Assembly (NCBI GenBank): GCA_025351555.1
Contig: JANXVS010000147.1
Coordinates: 1-7,314, forward strand
Origin: Pseudomonadota bacterium
Lineage (GTDB): Bacteria > Pseudomonadota > Gammaproteobacteria > Xanthomonadales > Rhodanobacteraceae
Direction of reading: 5' to 3'
Length of the DNA stretch: 7,314 nt
Positions 1-6,584 of this stretch are shown one piece after another. The notes beneath the pieces were generated by a model. It did no database searches. It was not told where the DNA came from and saw only the letters and a program-made list of their open reading frames with translations. The translations under genes were made by a program, and so were the position numbers. The first letter of the stretch is position 1. Every line of letters starts with the position of its first letter.

Positions 1-593
1 TTGTTGTCGATGCCGTCGCCGCAGGTCTCCCCGGCGGCGGGCGTGCCCGGCGTGCATGTCCCGGGATTCCCGCCGGCACAGGCCGAGGCGGTCTGCCGGC
101 AGGCTCCGATGCCACAGGAAATCGTGCCGAGGCCGTTGTCGGTCGCGCCGTCGCAGTTGTCATCGCGACCGTTACAGCTCTCCGCGCTCGGTGTGACCTC
201 GCCGGTGCATGGGCCGAAGAAGCCATCGATGCAGGATTGGGTTCCGAGCGAGCAAGTACCCACACCCGCCGTGCCTCCCGATCCGCTGTAGCAGTTCTGG
301 GTCGGCGTCTGGCTTGCGTTGCAGTCGCCGAAGCCGTCGCGGAAAATCAGATCGGGGTCAACAAGAAGGGTGAAAGCCACGGGATGGCGCAGGAGCGAGA
401 ATGCTGTGGTGTCGAGGAGTTCGTCGGAGCTGATTCGAGACCCCACGACGTCGATGGTGTCAGGTTTTTCGCGGGCGCCTCGGGCGAGCGCGCAGGTGCC
501 CACGAGGAGTAGAGCGAAGAGCGCGGCGACGCGTCTTGCCGCGAGCGGTTCGTGCGCAAGGCGCACGCTACGCGTTGTATCGGCTCGCCTCAT
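1..593 (-). CDS. secreted cysteine-rich protein with MopE-type metal-binding repeats (partial, 3' end outside window)
   Basis: The minus frame is open from an ATG at 591-593 to the left edge (197 codons, no stop), so the gene continues outside the window. GGAG at 602-605 lies 8 bases before the ATG. Residues 22-37 form a hydrophobic signal segment ending in ALA, consistent with Sec export and signal peptidase I cleavage; a Cys lies at 34, but VGTC is a poor lipobox. Twelve cysteines follow from residue 91. Residues 140-154 (CNGRDDNCDGATDNG) and 191-197 (CGDGIDN) match the acidic Cys/Asp repeat known from MopE-type putative metal-binding proteins, where repeats of roughly 50 residues usually recur many times. 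Residues 83-88 read IFRDGF, like a short motif I recall from the C-terminal ends of Xanthomonadales secreted proteins. Function is unknown; extracellular calcium or copper binding is a family-level guess. The antisense plus-strand frames here show no family features. Confidence 0.8.
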   Translation of the reverse strand, partial: MRRADTTRSVRLAHEPLAARRVAALFALLLVGTCALARGAREKPDTIDVVGSRISSDELLDTTAFSLLRHPVAFTLLVDPDLIFRDGFGDCNASQTPTQNCYSGSGGTAGVGTCSLGTQSCIDGFFGPCTGEVTPSAESCNGRDDNCDGATDNGLGTISCGIGACRQTASACAGGNPGTCTPGTPAAGETCGDGIDN

Positions 594-740
594 GGCCTTT
601 GCTCCCGAGGATGGTGGGATGCCGCAAGGTGAACGTACTCCTGTTTCGCAAAGTTTACTAATGTGGTAACTGGCTTGCGGCTGGAGCGCGTCGCGGAGTA
701 GTGTTGCGCTTCCAGGCAATGAATTCGGTGGAGAATCGGT
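594..740. promoter_or_regulatory. divergent intergenic region
   Basis: This 147-base gap separates the divergently transcribed MopE-like gene and the zinc metallopeptidase, so promoters for both are expected here. On the plus strand, TTGCGG at 675-680 and TAGTGT at 699-704, with an 18-base spacer, are a weak sigma70-like candidate. I see no convincing pair for the minus strand and no clear operator. The only clear elements are the two Shine-Dalgarno sequences: GGAG at 730-733 for the peptidase, and its minus-strand counterpart at 602-605. Confidence 0.25.
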
Positions 741-1643
741 ATGGACTGGAACAAAGGGCGGCAAAGCGACAACGTCGAACAGGACGACGGCAGCAGCGGG
801 GGTGGATTCGGTGGCGGCGGCACGCGTTTCGGCGGCTTTCACCTGGGCATCGGCGGAATCATCCTGGTCGTCATCATCGGCCTGGTATTCCCGTCACTGC
901 GTCCGATACTTTTCGGTCTGTTCCTCGGGGACAACGGGGGCAGCACGAGCAGCATGCAATCGGGCGCGCCGGCGCCGACTAAACCGCTGGATACCAATGA
1001 TCCGCAAACCCAATTCGTGCGATCGATCCTCGGCAGCACCGAGGATGTGTGGGGTTCCTATTTCCAGGCGAGCAACCGGCAATACGAGCAGCCCAAGCTG
1101 CTGCTGTTCCACGGTCAGACCCGTTCGGGTTGCGGCGCCGCGTCCGAATCGATGGGACCGTTCTACTGTCCCAACGATCATCGCGTCTATCTGGATCTGG
1201 ATTTCTTCCACGAAATGGATACGCGCTTTCACGCCACCGGCGATTTCGCCCGCGCCTATGTGATCGCACACGAGGTCGGCCATCATGTACAGAACCAGCT
1301 CGGAATCATGAAGCAGGAACAGAGTGCGGAACGGCAAGGTCAGCCGATGGAAGGCGCGGCCGGTTTGTCGGTGCGCCTGGAATTGCAAGCCGACTGTTTT
1401 GCTGGCGTGTGGGGCAACAAATCGCAGGCGCAACTGAACTGGCTGCAGGCAGGCGATGTTGATGCCGCGCTCAATGCCGCCGCACAAGTCGGCGACGACA
1501 CCCTGCAGAAACAGGCGCGCGGCTACGCGGTGCCGGATTCGTTCACCCATGGCACCTCGGCACAGCGTGCGCGATGGTTCAAGGCAGGCTTTGCTTCCGG
1601 CGATATCAAGAGCTGCGATACCTTCAGCGCGGCGACGCTGTAG
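741..1643 (+). CDS. ypfJ: neutral zinc metallopeptidase, YpfJ family (membrane-anchored)
   Basis: The 300-residue product matches E. coli YpfJ (about 287 residues, from memory) along its length. Order: an N-terminal GRQSDNVE segment (6-13), a glycine-rich stretch (19-32), one membrane helix at about 35-52, a linker, then the peptidase domain. Residues 177-181 are HEVGH, the zincin HExxH motif, followed by ELQADCFAGVW (214-224), whose Glu is the likely third zinc ligand. Other family blocks are SGCGAASESMGPFYCP (129-144) and PDSFTHGTSAQRARWF (265-280). The N-in topology would place the catalytic domain in the periplasm; this is inferred from the single helix. The family's substrate is not established, so no pathway is assigned. 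The ATG is preceded by GGAG at 730-733, 7 bases away. The gene stops with TAG, showing that TAG is a normal stop here, and faces cusA convergently with only 7 bases between them. Confidence 0.93.
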   Translation: MDWNKGRQSDNVEQDDGSSGGGFGGGGTRFGGFHLGIGGIILVVIIGLVFPSLRPILFGLFLGDNGGSTSSMQSGAPAPTKPLDTNDPQTQFVRSILGSTEDVWGSYFQASNRQYEQPKLLLFHGQTRSGCGAASESMGPFYCPNDHRVYLDLDFFHEMDTRFHATGDFARAYVIAHEVGHHVQNQLGIMKQEQSAERQGQPMEGAAGLSVRLELQADCFAGVWGNKSQAQLNWLQAGDVDAALNAAAQVGDDTLQKQARGYAVPDSFTHGTSAQRARWFKAGFASGDIKSCDTFSAATL

Positions 1644-1650
1644 AAGATGT

Positions 1651-3855
1651 TCATTGCCGCGGCCCTTTGCGCAGGCGACGCCGCTCCAAGACGCGGAACG
1701 CCGCCGGAATGACCAGCATCGACAACAACGGTGCCGTGATCATGCCCCCCACCATCGGTGCGGCAATGCGTTGCATGACTTCGGAACCCGCGCCGTGGCC
1801 GAGCAGGATCGGCAGCAGGCCAGCCAGGATTACCGCGACCGTCATCGCTTTGGGTCGCACGCGCAGCACAGCGCCTTCACGGATCGCTTCATCGAGTGAG
1901 GCTTCATCGGCCTCCGGATCGAGCGCACGCCGGCGATCCCATGCCTGACTTAGATATAGCAGCATGACGACACCGAACTCGGCGGCGATTCCGGCGAGCG
2001 CAATGAAACCGACCGCGGTGGCGATCGAGATGGCGTGACCGAGCAGCCAGATCAGCCAGAAGCCGCCGACCAGCGCGAGCGGCAGGCTGAGCATGATGAT
2101 CGCCACTTCTGCCGCACGTCGGAACACGAGATATAGCAATACGAAGATCACCGCCAGCGTCGCCGGCACGACCAAGCGCAGGCGTTGAGCCGCACGTTGC
2201 AGATACTCGAATTGGCCGGACCAGCCGATCGAATAGCCGGGCGGTAACTTCACGCGCTGAGTTACGGCCTGCTGCAGATCGGCGACGACGGAGCCCAGAT
2301 CGCGCCCGGCAACGTCGATATAAACGTAACTCACCAGTTGGCCATCCTCGCTCTTGAGCATTGGCGGGCCGGGATTCAGCCGGATGTCGGCGACCTGTTC
2401 CAACGTCAATTGCGTGCCTTCGCTGGTGACTGCAGGCAGCATCCGCAACGCCGCCACACTGTCGCGCTCGCTGCCTGGATAGCGCACTACGATCGGGAAG
2501 CGCTCGCGGCCTTCGACCGTTTCACCAATCGGCGCGCCACCGACGGCGGTTTCCAGCAGTTGTTGCAGCTCGGCCTGGGACAAACCATAGCGCGCCGCCG
2601 CTTCGCGCTTGATGGTGACATCAAGGTAGCGCCCGCCGCCGGCGCGTTCGGCCAGCGCAGAGCTCACTCCCGATATCGTCTTCGCAACCGTTTCCACTTT
2701 GTCCGCAAGTTGTTCGAGTTCGTGGATATCATTGCCATAGACCTTGATGCCGATCGGACTCTTGATGCCGGTTGCCAGCATATCGATGCGATTGCGGATC
2801 GGCGGCACGAACAGATTGGTCAAGCCCGGAATCTGCACCGCATGATCGAGTTCATCCTTGAGCCTGTCCATCGTCATACCCGGGCGCCATTGTTCCCTGG
2901 GCTTGAACGTGATCGTGGTCTCGAACATCTCCAGCGGTGCCGGATCGGTCGCGCTGTCGGCGCGGCCGGCCTTGCCGAATACGTGCGCGACCTCGGGTAT
3001 ACTTTTGAGCATGCGGTCGGAGAGTTGCAGCAACTGTGCGGCCTTGCCGGCAGATAGTCCGGGCAAGGCGCTGGGCATATACAACAAACTGCCTTCGTCG
3101 AGTGGCGGCATGAATTCGCTGCCCAGGTGCGCCAACGGAATCAAGGTGAGCAGCAAGGCCGCAGCTGCCAGCGAGAATATCCAACCGGAAAAGCGCAACA
3201 CCCACTCGAGCACCGGGCGATAGGCCGCGATCAGCACGCGGTTCAGTGGATTGGCCGATTCCGCGCGAATCTTGCCGCGCACCAGATAACCCATCAGCAC
3301 CTGGATCAAGGTCACGGCGAGAGCGGCGGCGGCGGCCATCGCATACGTCTTGGTGAAAGCGAGCGGCGCAAACAGCCGGCCTTCCTGCGCCTGCAACGCA
3401 AACACCGGCACGAAGGACAACGCAATCACCAGCAGACTGACAAACAGTGCCGACCCGACTTCGCTGGCCGCTTCGGCGATGATTTGCCAGCGTTGCGCCG
3501 GGCTCGGATCTTTGTCTGCTTCGTCCTTGGGAGTACTTTGCTCGCGCCAGTGCTCCAGATGCTTGTGCGCGTTCTCGATCATCACCACGGCGGCGTCAAC
3601 CATCGCGCCGATGGCAATCGCGACACCGCCGAGCGACATCAGGTTCGCCGACAATCCCTGGTAGCGCATCACAGCAAAAGCGGCGAGGATGCCGAGCGGC
3701 AAGGTGATCACGGCGACTAGGGCCGAGCGCAGGTGCCACAGGAACAGCACACAGACCAAGGCGACGACGAGAAATTCCTCGACCAGTTTGGCGGACAGAT
3801 TCTGCACAGCGGAGGTGATCAGCCGCGAGCGGTCGTAGGTCGGCACGATCTCCAC
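1651..3855 (-). CDS. cusA: CusA C-terminal fragment downstream of the premature TAG
   Basis: This 734-residue frame can be opened only from a GTG at 3855, which in intact CusA is the Val of [13 protein letters not shown], so the start is formal. It holds helices 2-6, the HME4 signature (79-95), the second periplasmic porter section and helices 7-12. The Cu/Ag methionines lie at 260, 310 and 359, with the same spacings (50 and 49) as E. coli M573, M623 and M672. Neighbouring E. coli functional residues also have counterparts: Glu in LDEG, Asp in SATD, Glu in MFETT, Arg in RNRID. It shows no frameshift or further stop. Its 3' end lies 7 bases from the convergent peptidase gene. It lacks helix 1 and half the porter, so independent function is unlikely. 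Confidence 0.75.
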   Translation of the reverse strand: MEIVPTYDRSRLITSAVQNLSAKLVEEFLVVALVCVLFLWHLRSALVAVITLPLGILAAFAVMRYQGLSANLMSLGGVAIAIGAMVDAAVVMIENAHKHLEHWREQSTPKDEADKDPSPAQRWQIIAEAASEVGSALFVSLLVIALSFVPVFALQAQEGRLFAPLAFTKTYAMAAAAALAVTLIQVLMGYLVRGKIRAESANPLNRVLIAAYRPVLEWVLRFSGWIFSLAAAALLLTLIPLAHLGSEFMPPLDEGSLLYMPSALPGLSAGKAAQLLQLSDRMLKSIPEVAHVFGKAGRADSATDPAPLEMFETTITFKPREQWRPGMTMDRLKDELDHAVQIPGLTNLFVPPIRNRIDMLATGIKSPIGIKVYGNDIHELEQLADKVETVAKTISGVSSALAERAGGGRYLDVTIKREAAARYGLSQAELQQLLETAVGGAPIGETVEGRERFPIVVRYPGSERDSVAALRMLPAVTSEGTQLTLEQVADIRLNPGPPMLKSEDGQLVSYVYIDVAGRDLGSVVADLQQAVTQRVKLPPGYSIGWSGQFEYLQRAAQRLRLVVPATLAVIFVLLYLVFRRAAEVAIIMLSLPLALVGGFWLIWLLGHAISIATAVGFIALAGIAAEFGVVMLLYLSQAWDRRRALDPEADEASLDEAIREGAVLRVRPKAMTVAVILAGLLPILLGHGAGSEVMQRIAAPMVGGMITAPLLSMLVIPAAFRVLERRRLRKGPRQ

Positions 3856-3903
3856 ACCCGCAGGCAGACTACTGCGCAGCGCGGCGAGCTTGGACTTGAT
3901 CGC

Positions 3904-3906
3904 CTA
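3904..3906 (-). other. premature in-frame TAG in cusA
   Basis: On the minus strand the codons read GCG GCG ATC TAG GCG ATC AAG, and the frame is unchanged on both sides. One base change would restore sense; CAG (Gln) through a C-to-T transition is the simplest ancestor, with GAG or AAG also possible. The peptidase gene and the small gene at 6033-6416 both end in TAG, which argues against genome-wide recoding. Confidence 0.85.
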
Positions 3907-4809
3907 GATCGCCGCGAGCGCGTTCTTGCCCGAGCGCAGCACGATCACGCCACCGACGACTTCGCCCTCGCCGTCCAGTTCAGCGATGCCGCGACGAAAG
4001 GCCGGGCCGCGCCGGATCTGCGCAATGTCGCCAAGCAAAACCGGCGTGGCATCGGCATTGCGCGTCATTGGAACCGCACGAAAATCTTCCACCGTTTTCA
4101 GGTAGCCGAGACTGCGGACCATGAGTTCGGCTTCGCCCTGCTCGATCACCGAGCCGCCGCCCGCGCCATTGGCGGCGCGGATCGCGTCGATAATCTGCTG
4201 GACACTGATGCCGCGCGCGGCCAGCGCCTGCGGGTCCGGCACCACCTGCCAGGCGCGCTGCATGCCGCCGACCGTGGCGACCTCGGCAACATCCGGCACA
4301 GTCTTCAACTGATAGCGCAGGAACCAGTCCTGGATCGCGGTGAGTTCTCCGAGATCGTGCTGGCCGCTGCGATCGATCAGCGAATACTCATAGATCCAAC
4401 CGACACCAGTCGCGTCCGGGCCGAGTGCCGGGCTGATGCCGGATGGCAGCCGGTCGCGCAACTGACTCAGGTATTCGAGCACGCGCGAACGTGCCCAGTA
4501 TTGATCGGTGCCGTCTTCAAACAGCACGTAGACGTACGAGTCTCCGAAGAACGAATAGCCGCGCACGGTCTTCGCGCCCGGCACCGACAACATCGTGGTC
4601 GCCAACGGATAGGTGAGTTGATCCTCGACCACCTGCGGCGATTGCCCGGGCCACGCGGTGCGGATGATGACCTGGGTGTCGGACAAGTCCGGCAACGCAT
4701 CCAGCGGAATGTGCGCGAGTGACCACACGCCGCCGGCCGCGAGGAAGATCGCGGCCAACAACACCAGGAAGCGGTTCGCGATCGACCAGCGGATAAGCTG
4801 CGCGATCAT
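3904..4809 (-). CDS. cusA: CusA N-terminal fragment, ending at the premature TAG
   Basis: This 301-residue open frame starts at the ATG that overlaps the cusB stop by four bases (ATGA). It carries the first membrane helix (about 12-31) and the first large periplasmic porter section, including conserved HME-RND blocks such as [17 protein letters not shown] (54-70) and [15 protein letters not shown] (120-134). It ends at [11 protein letters not shown], in the porter region just before the second helix. No Shine-Dalgarno is obvious before the ATG, so translation probably depends on ribosomes finishing cusB. Alone it lacks the Cu-binding methionines, the proton-relay helices and the docking regions, so it should be inactive as a pump. 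Confidence 0.8.
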   Translation of the reverse strand: MIAQLIRWSIANRFLVLLAAIFLAAGGVWSLAHIPLDALPDLSDTQVIIRTAWPGQSPQVVEDQLTYPLATTMLSVPGAKTVRGYSFFGDSYVYVLFEDGTDQYWARSRVLEYLSQLRDRLPSGISPALGPDATGVGWIYEYSLIDRSGQHDLGELTAIQDWFLRYQLKTVPDVAEVATVGGMQRAWQVVPDPQALAARGISVQQIIDAIRAANGAGGGSVIEQGEAELMVRSLGYLKTVEDFRAVPMTRNADATPVLLGDIAQIRRGPAFRRGIAELDGEGEVVGGVIVLRSGKNALAAI

Positions 4810-5684
4810 GGCTGGTGTTCCGGGTTCGCTGGGTTGGGCGCGCCGTCGTCATCTGCACCCTTCTTGTCGCTAGTCCCGTGGCCATCGCCAAGCCGCTCCA
4901 GTGCACCGCTCAAACTGGCTTCGGAATCGATCAGGAATTGTCCCGATACCACCACGCGTTCGCCGCCGGACAAGCCGGACAGAACTTCCGTCATGCCTGC
5001 GGATGACAGTCCGGTACGCACGGCGACCGGCCGGAAGCGACCGCCGGCTTCGGCGAGAATCACGCGCGTCTGGTTGCCGGTCGTGATCAGCGCTTCATCG
5101 GGCACGAGCGGACACGCAGTCACGGACGCCGCAGTGATGTGGACTTCGGCAAACATCCCAGGTGCCAGATGGTGCTGCGGGTTCTCGAGCACGATGCGCG
5201 CGCGCTGGGTGCGTGCCTTCGTATCGACCTCGGGCAGCAGGGTCTCAATGCGGCCGGCATAGGTCTCACCCGGCAGCGCACTGACGGTCGCGCTTACCGC
5301 GGTTCCAGCGTCGATGCCGGCGACGTTCGCTTGCGGGATCGCCGCGTCCAGCCACACGGTATCGATGCCGTTGATGCGAAACAGGGTGTCGCCGGCGCGG
5401 ACGCGCTGGCCCTCGCGCACGTTGATCTCGCTGACGACGCCATCGGCCGGTGCACGCAGCACGATGCGCGCATCGGCGCCACGGTTGCGATCGTTGGCGT
5501 AGATGTCGGCGCGATCCAGACCCAGTTGCTCCAGATGCTGGCGCGCTGCATCCCGCAACGCTGCCGCATCGGCCGAGCGCGCATCGCCGAGCGCCCGGTA
5601 TTCGGCGATGGCTGCATTCCATTCCGGCGCAAGCAACTCGGCCAGCGGTTGGCCTGCCCGCACAGGCTCGAAAGGCGCGCGCAC
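4806..5684 (-). CDS. cusB: CusB-type periplasmic adaptor of the Cu/Ag efflux system, N-terminally truncated
   Basis: This 292-residue frame is a membrane-fusion adaptor without its beginning. Present in order: the first half of the barrel-sandwich ([16 protein letters not shown], 7-22), a short helical hairpin (about 23-62), the second lipoyl half ([21 protein letters not shown], about 78-98), the beta-barrel (about 109-185) and the membrane-proximal domain ending in [14 protein letters not shown], typical of CusB. An acidic, low-complexity tail follows (about 267-292). Signal peptide and N-terminal metal-binding segment are missing; full CusB proteins are about 400 residues. CusB homology continues upstream of the GTG at 5684 to about 5723 ([18 protein letters not shown]) and then stops abruptly inside cusC sequence. 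The GTG lies 2 bases beyond the cusC' stop, so reinitiation is possible, but the product could not be exported. Its TGA overlaps the cusA ATG. Confidence 0.85.
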   Translation of the reverse strand: MRAPFEPVRAGQPLAELLAPEWNAAIAEYRALGDARSADAAALRDAARQHLEQLGLDRADIYANDRNRGADARIVLRAPADGVVSEINVREGQRVRAGDTLFRINGIDTVWLDAAIPQANVAGIDAGTAVSATVSALPGETYAGRIETLLPEVDTKARTQRARIVLENPQHHLAPGMFAEVHITAASVTACPLVPDEALITTGNQTRVILAEAGGRFRPVAVRTGLSSAGMTEVLSGLSGGERVVVSGQFLIDSEASLSGALERLGDGHGTSDKKGADDDGAPNPANPEHQP

Positions 5685-5686
5685 AT

Positions 5687-5962
5687 TCAGTCGCGCGATG
5701 ATCGCATCGACACGGGCGCTGACGGGTCCGGCAGTTCCGTCGCACGTACCGCTGCCGATTGTGCGGCGCTGACCGCCGCGTTCTGTGCGGCAAGTGCAGG
5801 CGCCTGGTCTTGCGCAAGCGTCAGCGCGTCATGCAGGGACAGTGGCGCGTCGCCAGACGTCGACTGCGCGAACACCGGGCTGGCGAAAACGCAGACCGGC
5901 AGCAGGCAAGCGCGTGCGCATGCCAGCGCACGCGCACGCGAAAGAAATGAAAGGCAAGACAT
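5687..5962 (-). pseudogene. cusC: 5' remnant of a CusC/TolC-type outer-membrane efflux factor
   Basis: The 91-residue frame has a signal peptide (hydrophobic at about 12-30, likely cleaved after VFA at 30-32), then PLSLHDALTLAQDQAPALAA (40-59) and a helix ending in RATELPDP (73-80). This is the usual opening of the outer-membrane efflux protein family (CusC, CzcC, TolC), whose full members have roughly 400-480 residues. After LPDP the homology ends; the frame runs through 11 residues translated from shifted cusB sequence and stops at TGA 5687-5689. The lipobox Cys of E. coli CusC is absent. I chose ATG 5962 over GTG 5992 because GGAGG lies just before it. The fragment has no beta-barrel or full helical tunnel, so it cannot form the outer-membrane exit duct. 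It is the second gene of the operon, 70 bases after the small secreted-protein gene. Confidence 0.8.
5718..5734 (-). other. cusC'-'cusB deletion junction
   Basis: On the minus strand, TolC-family sequence ends in ELPDP (frame with codon tops at 5737 to 5725) and CusB sequence begins with VSARVDA (frame starting at 5723, shifted by one base). The two homologies abut within a few bases. Most of cusC and the first part of cusB should lie here in an intact operon; from usual family lengths, something above 1 kb is missing (an estimate). I see no insertion sequence or long repeat at the joint. Confidence 0.7.
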
Positions 5963-5966
5963 GAAA

Positions 5967-5971
5967 CCTCC
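5967..5971 (-). promoter_or_regulatory. Shine-Dalgarno of the cusC remnant
   Basis: The minus strand reads GGAGG followed by TTTC and ATG at 5962. It is the strongest ribosome-binding site in the window. It fixes the start at 5962 rather than at GTG 5992, which has no such site. Confidence 0.75.
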
Positions 5972-6032
5972 AATCGCAACAAAAGCAACCACCGCTAGCG
6001 AGAGCGGCGCAGCGAACGTGTGCGACGAAGGT

Positions 6033-6416
6033 CTAGATCTGCAGGCTGCAGTAACGCAGTCTTGGCGGGGGTTCGTGGATGCGTGTGGCGGCGACGGGTA
6101 CTACGCTGGAACGTGCTGGCAAAAACACGCCAACCAGTATGGGCGGCGATGGTGGTAGCGCCAGTGCAGGTACGCCGGGTGTGCGCGTATCCGGCGTCGC
6201 CGACGAGTCTGGCGCACAGTGCTGGGCGCACAGCGGCGACTGCGTTGTCGGCATACTTTGCTGACAGTCCGCGTCCAGCGTTGCCGGTGTGCCAGCCAAC
6301 AACGGACAGGCGTAAGCCGCCAACGCGAACTGCTGACCGAGCAGGCACACCACCGCCAGCAGCGCGATGAAGCAGCGCGGGCGGCGGCGGTACAGCACGG
6401 ACATCGGCTTGCGCAT
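6033..6416 (-). CDS. small secreted Cys-containing protein heading the cus operon (unknown function)
   Basis: The 127-residue product starts MRKPMSVLYRRRPRC, followed by a hydrophobic signal segment (about 16-33, FIALLAVVCLLGQQFALA). The mature part has few secondary-structure cues, is rich in Pro, Ala and Thr, and contains cysteines in AYACP, DADCQQ, LCAQHC and, near the end, RYCSLQI. Position and the PP-x-LRYCSLQI ending resemble short proteins I recall preceding HME-RND copper operons in beta- and gammaproteobacteria; no named family is assigned. A periplasmic role in copper handling is inferred only from position. A longer frame reaches ATG 6503, but it would translate the AT-rich palindromic region, so ATG 6416 (or 6404) is preferred; neither has a good Shine-Dalgarno. 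It lies on the same strand as the cus remnants and 70 bases upstream. Confidence 0.65.
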   Translation of the reverse strand: MRKPMSVLYRRRPRCFIALLAVVCLLGQQFALAAYACPLLAGTPATLDADCQQSMPTTQSPLCAQHCAPDSSATPDTRTPGVPALALPPSPPILVGVFLPARSSVVPVAATRIHEPPPRLRYCSLQI

Positions 6417-6445
6417 GGTGCAACCATCAAGGCTTGTAAAAATAG

Positions 6446-6469
6446 TATACACGTATGTGTACAAGTATA
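6446..6469. promoter_or_regulatory. AT-rich inverted repeat, candidate operator/promoter of the divergent region
   Basis: In the 168-base gap between the cus operon and the phosphodiesterase gene, a markedly AT-rich patch holds two overlapping inverted repeats. One is TACAC, 4 bases, GTGTA (6448-6461). The other is TATAC-N2-GTA, 4 bases, TAC-N2-GTATA (6446-6469). TATACT on the minus strand (6449-6444) could be a -10 element for the operon, though no good -35 stands 17 bases upstream. An operator covering the promoter is plausible. GTATAC-like half-sites fit GntR-type repressors, but the regulator is not in the window. It does not look like the CueR dyad. Confidence 0.4.
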
Positions 6470-6584
6470 TCGATCGCGGCGTTACGGGAAATCTGTCGCG
6501 CACTGTTCATGGCCGAGCTTTCATGGGCTGGCGAAATACCCTGGATTTGGGCGATAGTAAGCGGTCACCCGCCAACTTGCGCCC

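Larger units (their letters stand above)
1651..4809 (-). pseudogene. cusA: cusA: Cu(I)/Ag(I) RND efflux pump, interrupted by an in-frame amber codon
   Basis: Read through one TAG, the frame from ATG at 4809 to TGA at 1651 encodes 1052 positions, close to E. coli CusA (about 1047). No base is inserted or lost: 301 sense codons, TAG at codon 302, 16 further codons, then the residues from GTG 3855 onward. The sequence across the break aligns with CusA without a gap ([25 protein letters not shown]). CusA is the inner-membrane proton-driven trimer that passes Cu(I)/Ag(I) to CusB and CusC. The HME4 signature [17 protein letters not shown] falls at about 397-413. The metal-binding methionines of E. 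coli (573, 623, 672) correspond here to 578 (LLYMPS), 628 (APLEM) and 677 (RIDML). The ATG overlaps the cusB stop as ATGA, indicating translational coupling. Unless TAG is suppressed or is a sequencing error, no full pump is made. Confidence 0.88.

Noticed and set aside
590..823. Minus-strand frame of 77 codons whose stop overlaps the ATG of the MopE-like gene
   Set aside because: It lies mostly antisense to the gap and the metallopeptidase start, is Pro/Ser-rich and shows no family features. The ATGA overlap appears to be chance.
894..1550. Minus-strand frame of 218 codons opposite the zinc metallopeptidase
   Set aside because: The sense strand carries a full conserved peptidase. The antisense frame is a by-product of GC-rich codon use.
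1644..1650. Possible bidirectional terminator between the convergent peptidase and cusA genes
   Set aside because: Only 7 bases separate the two stops and I see no stem-loop with a T run there.
3904..3906. Genome-wide recoding of TAG as a sense codon
   Set aside because: Two other genes here (stops at 1641-1643 and 6033-6035) end normally in TAG at the expected family end or in a plausible place.
3733..4722. Plus-strand frame of 329 codons opposite cusA
   Set aside because: The complementary strand encodes clear CusA. The plus frame is Arg/His/Asp-rich with no recognisable domain.
5992..6007. Short hairpin (CCGCT, 6-base loop, AGCGG) with a T-rich stretch after it on the minus strand, between the small gene and the cusC remnant
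   Set aside because: The stem has only 5 pairs and the T run is broken, so it is too weak to call an intrinsic terminator or attenuator.
5139..6158. Plus-strand frame of 339 codons across cusB, the cusC remnant and the end of the small gene
   Set aside because: It is antisense to three recognisable coding segments and has typical shadow composition.
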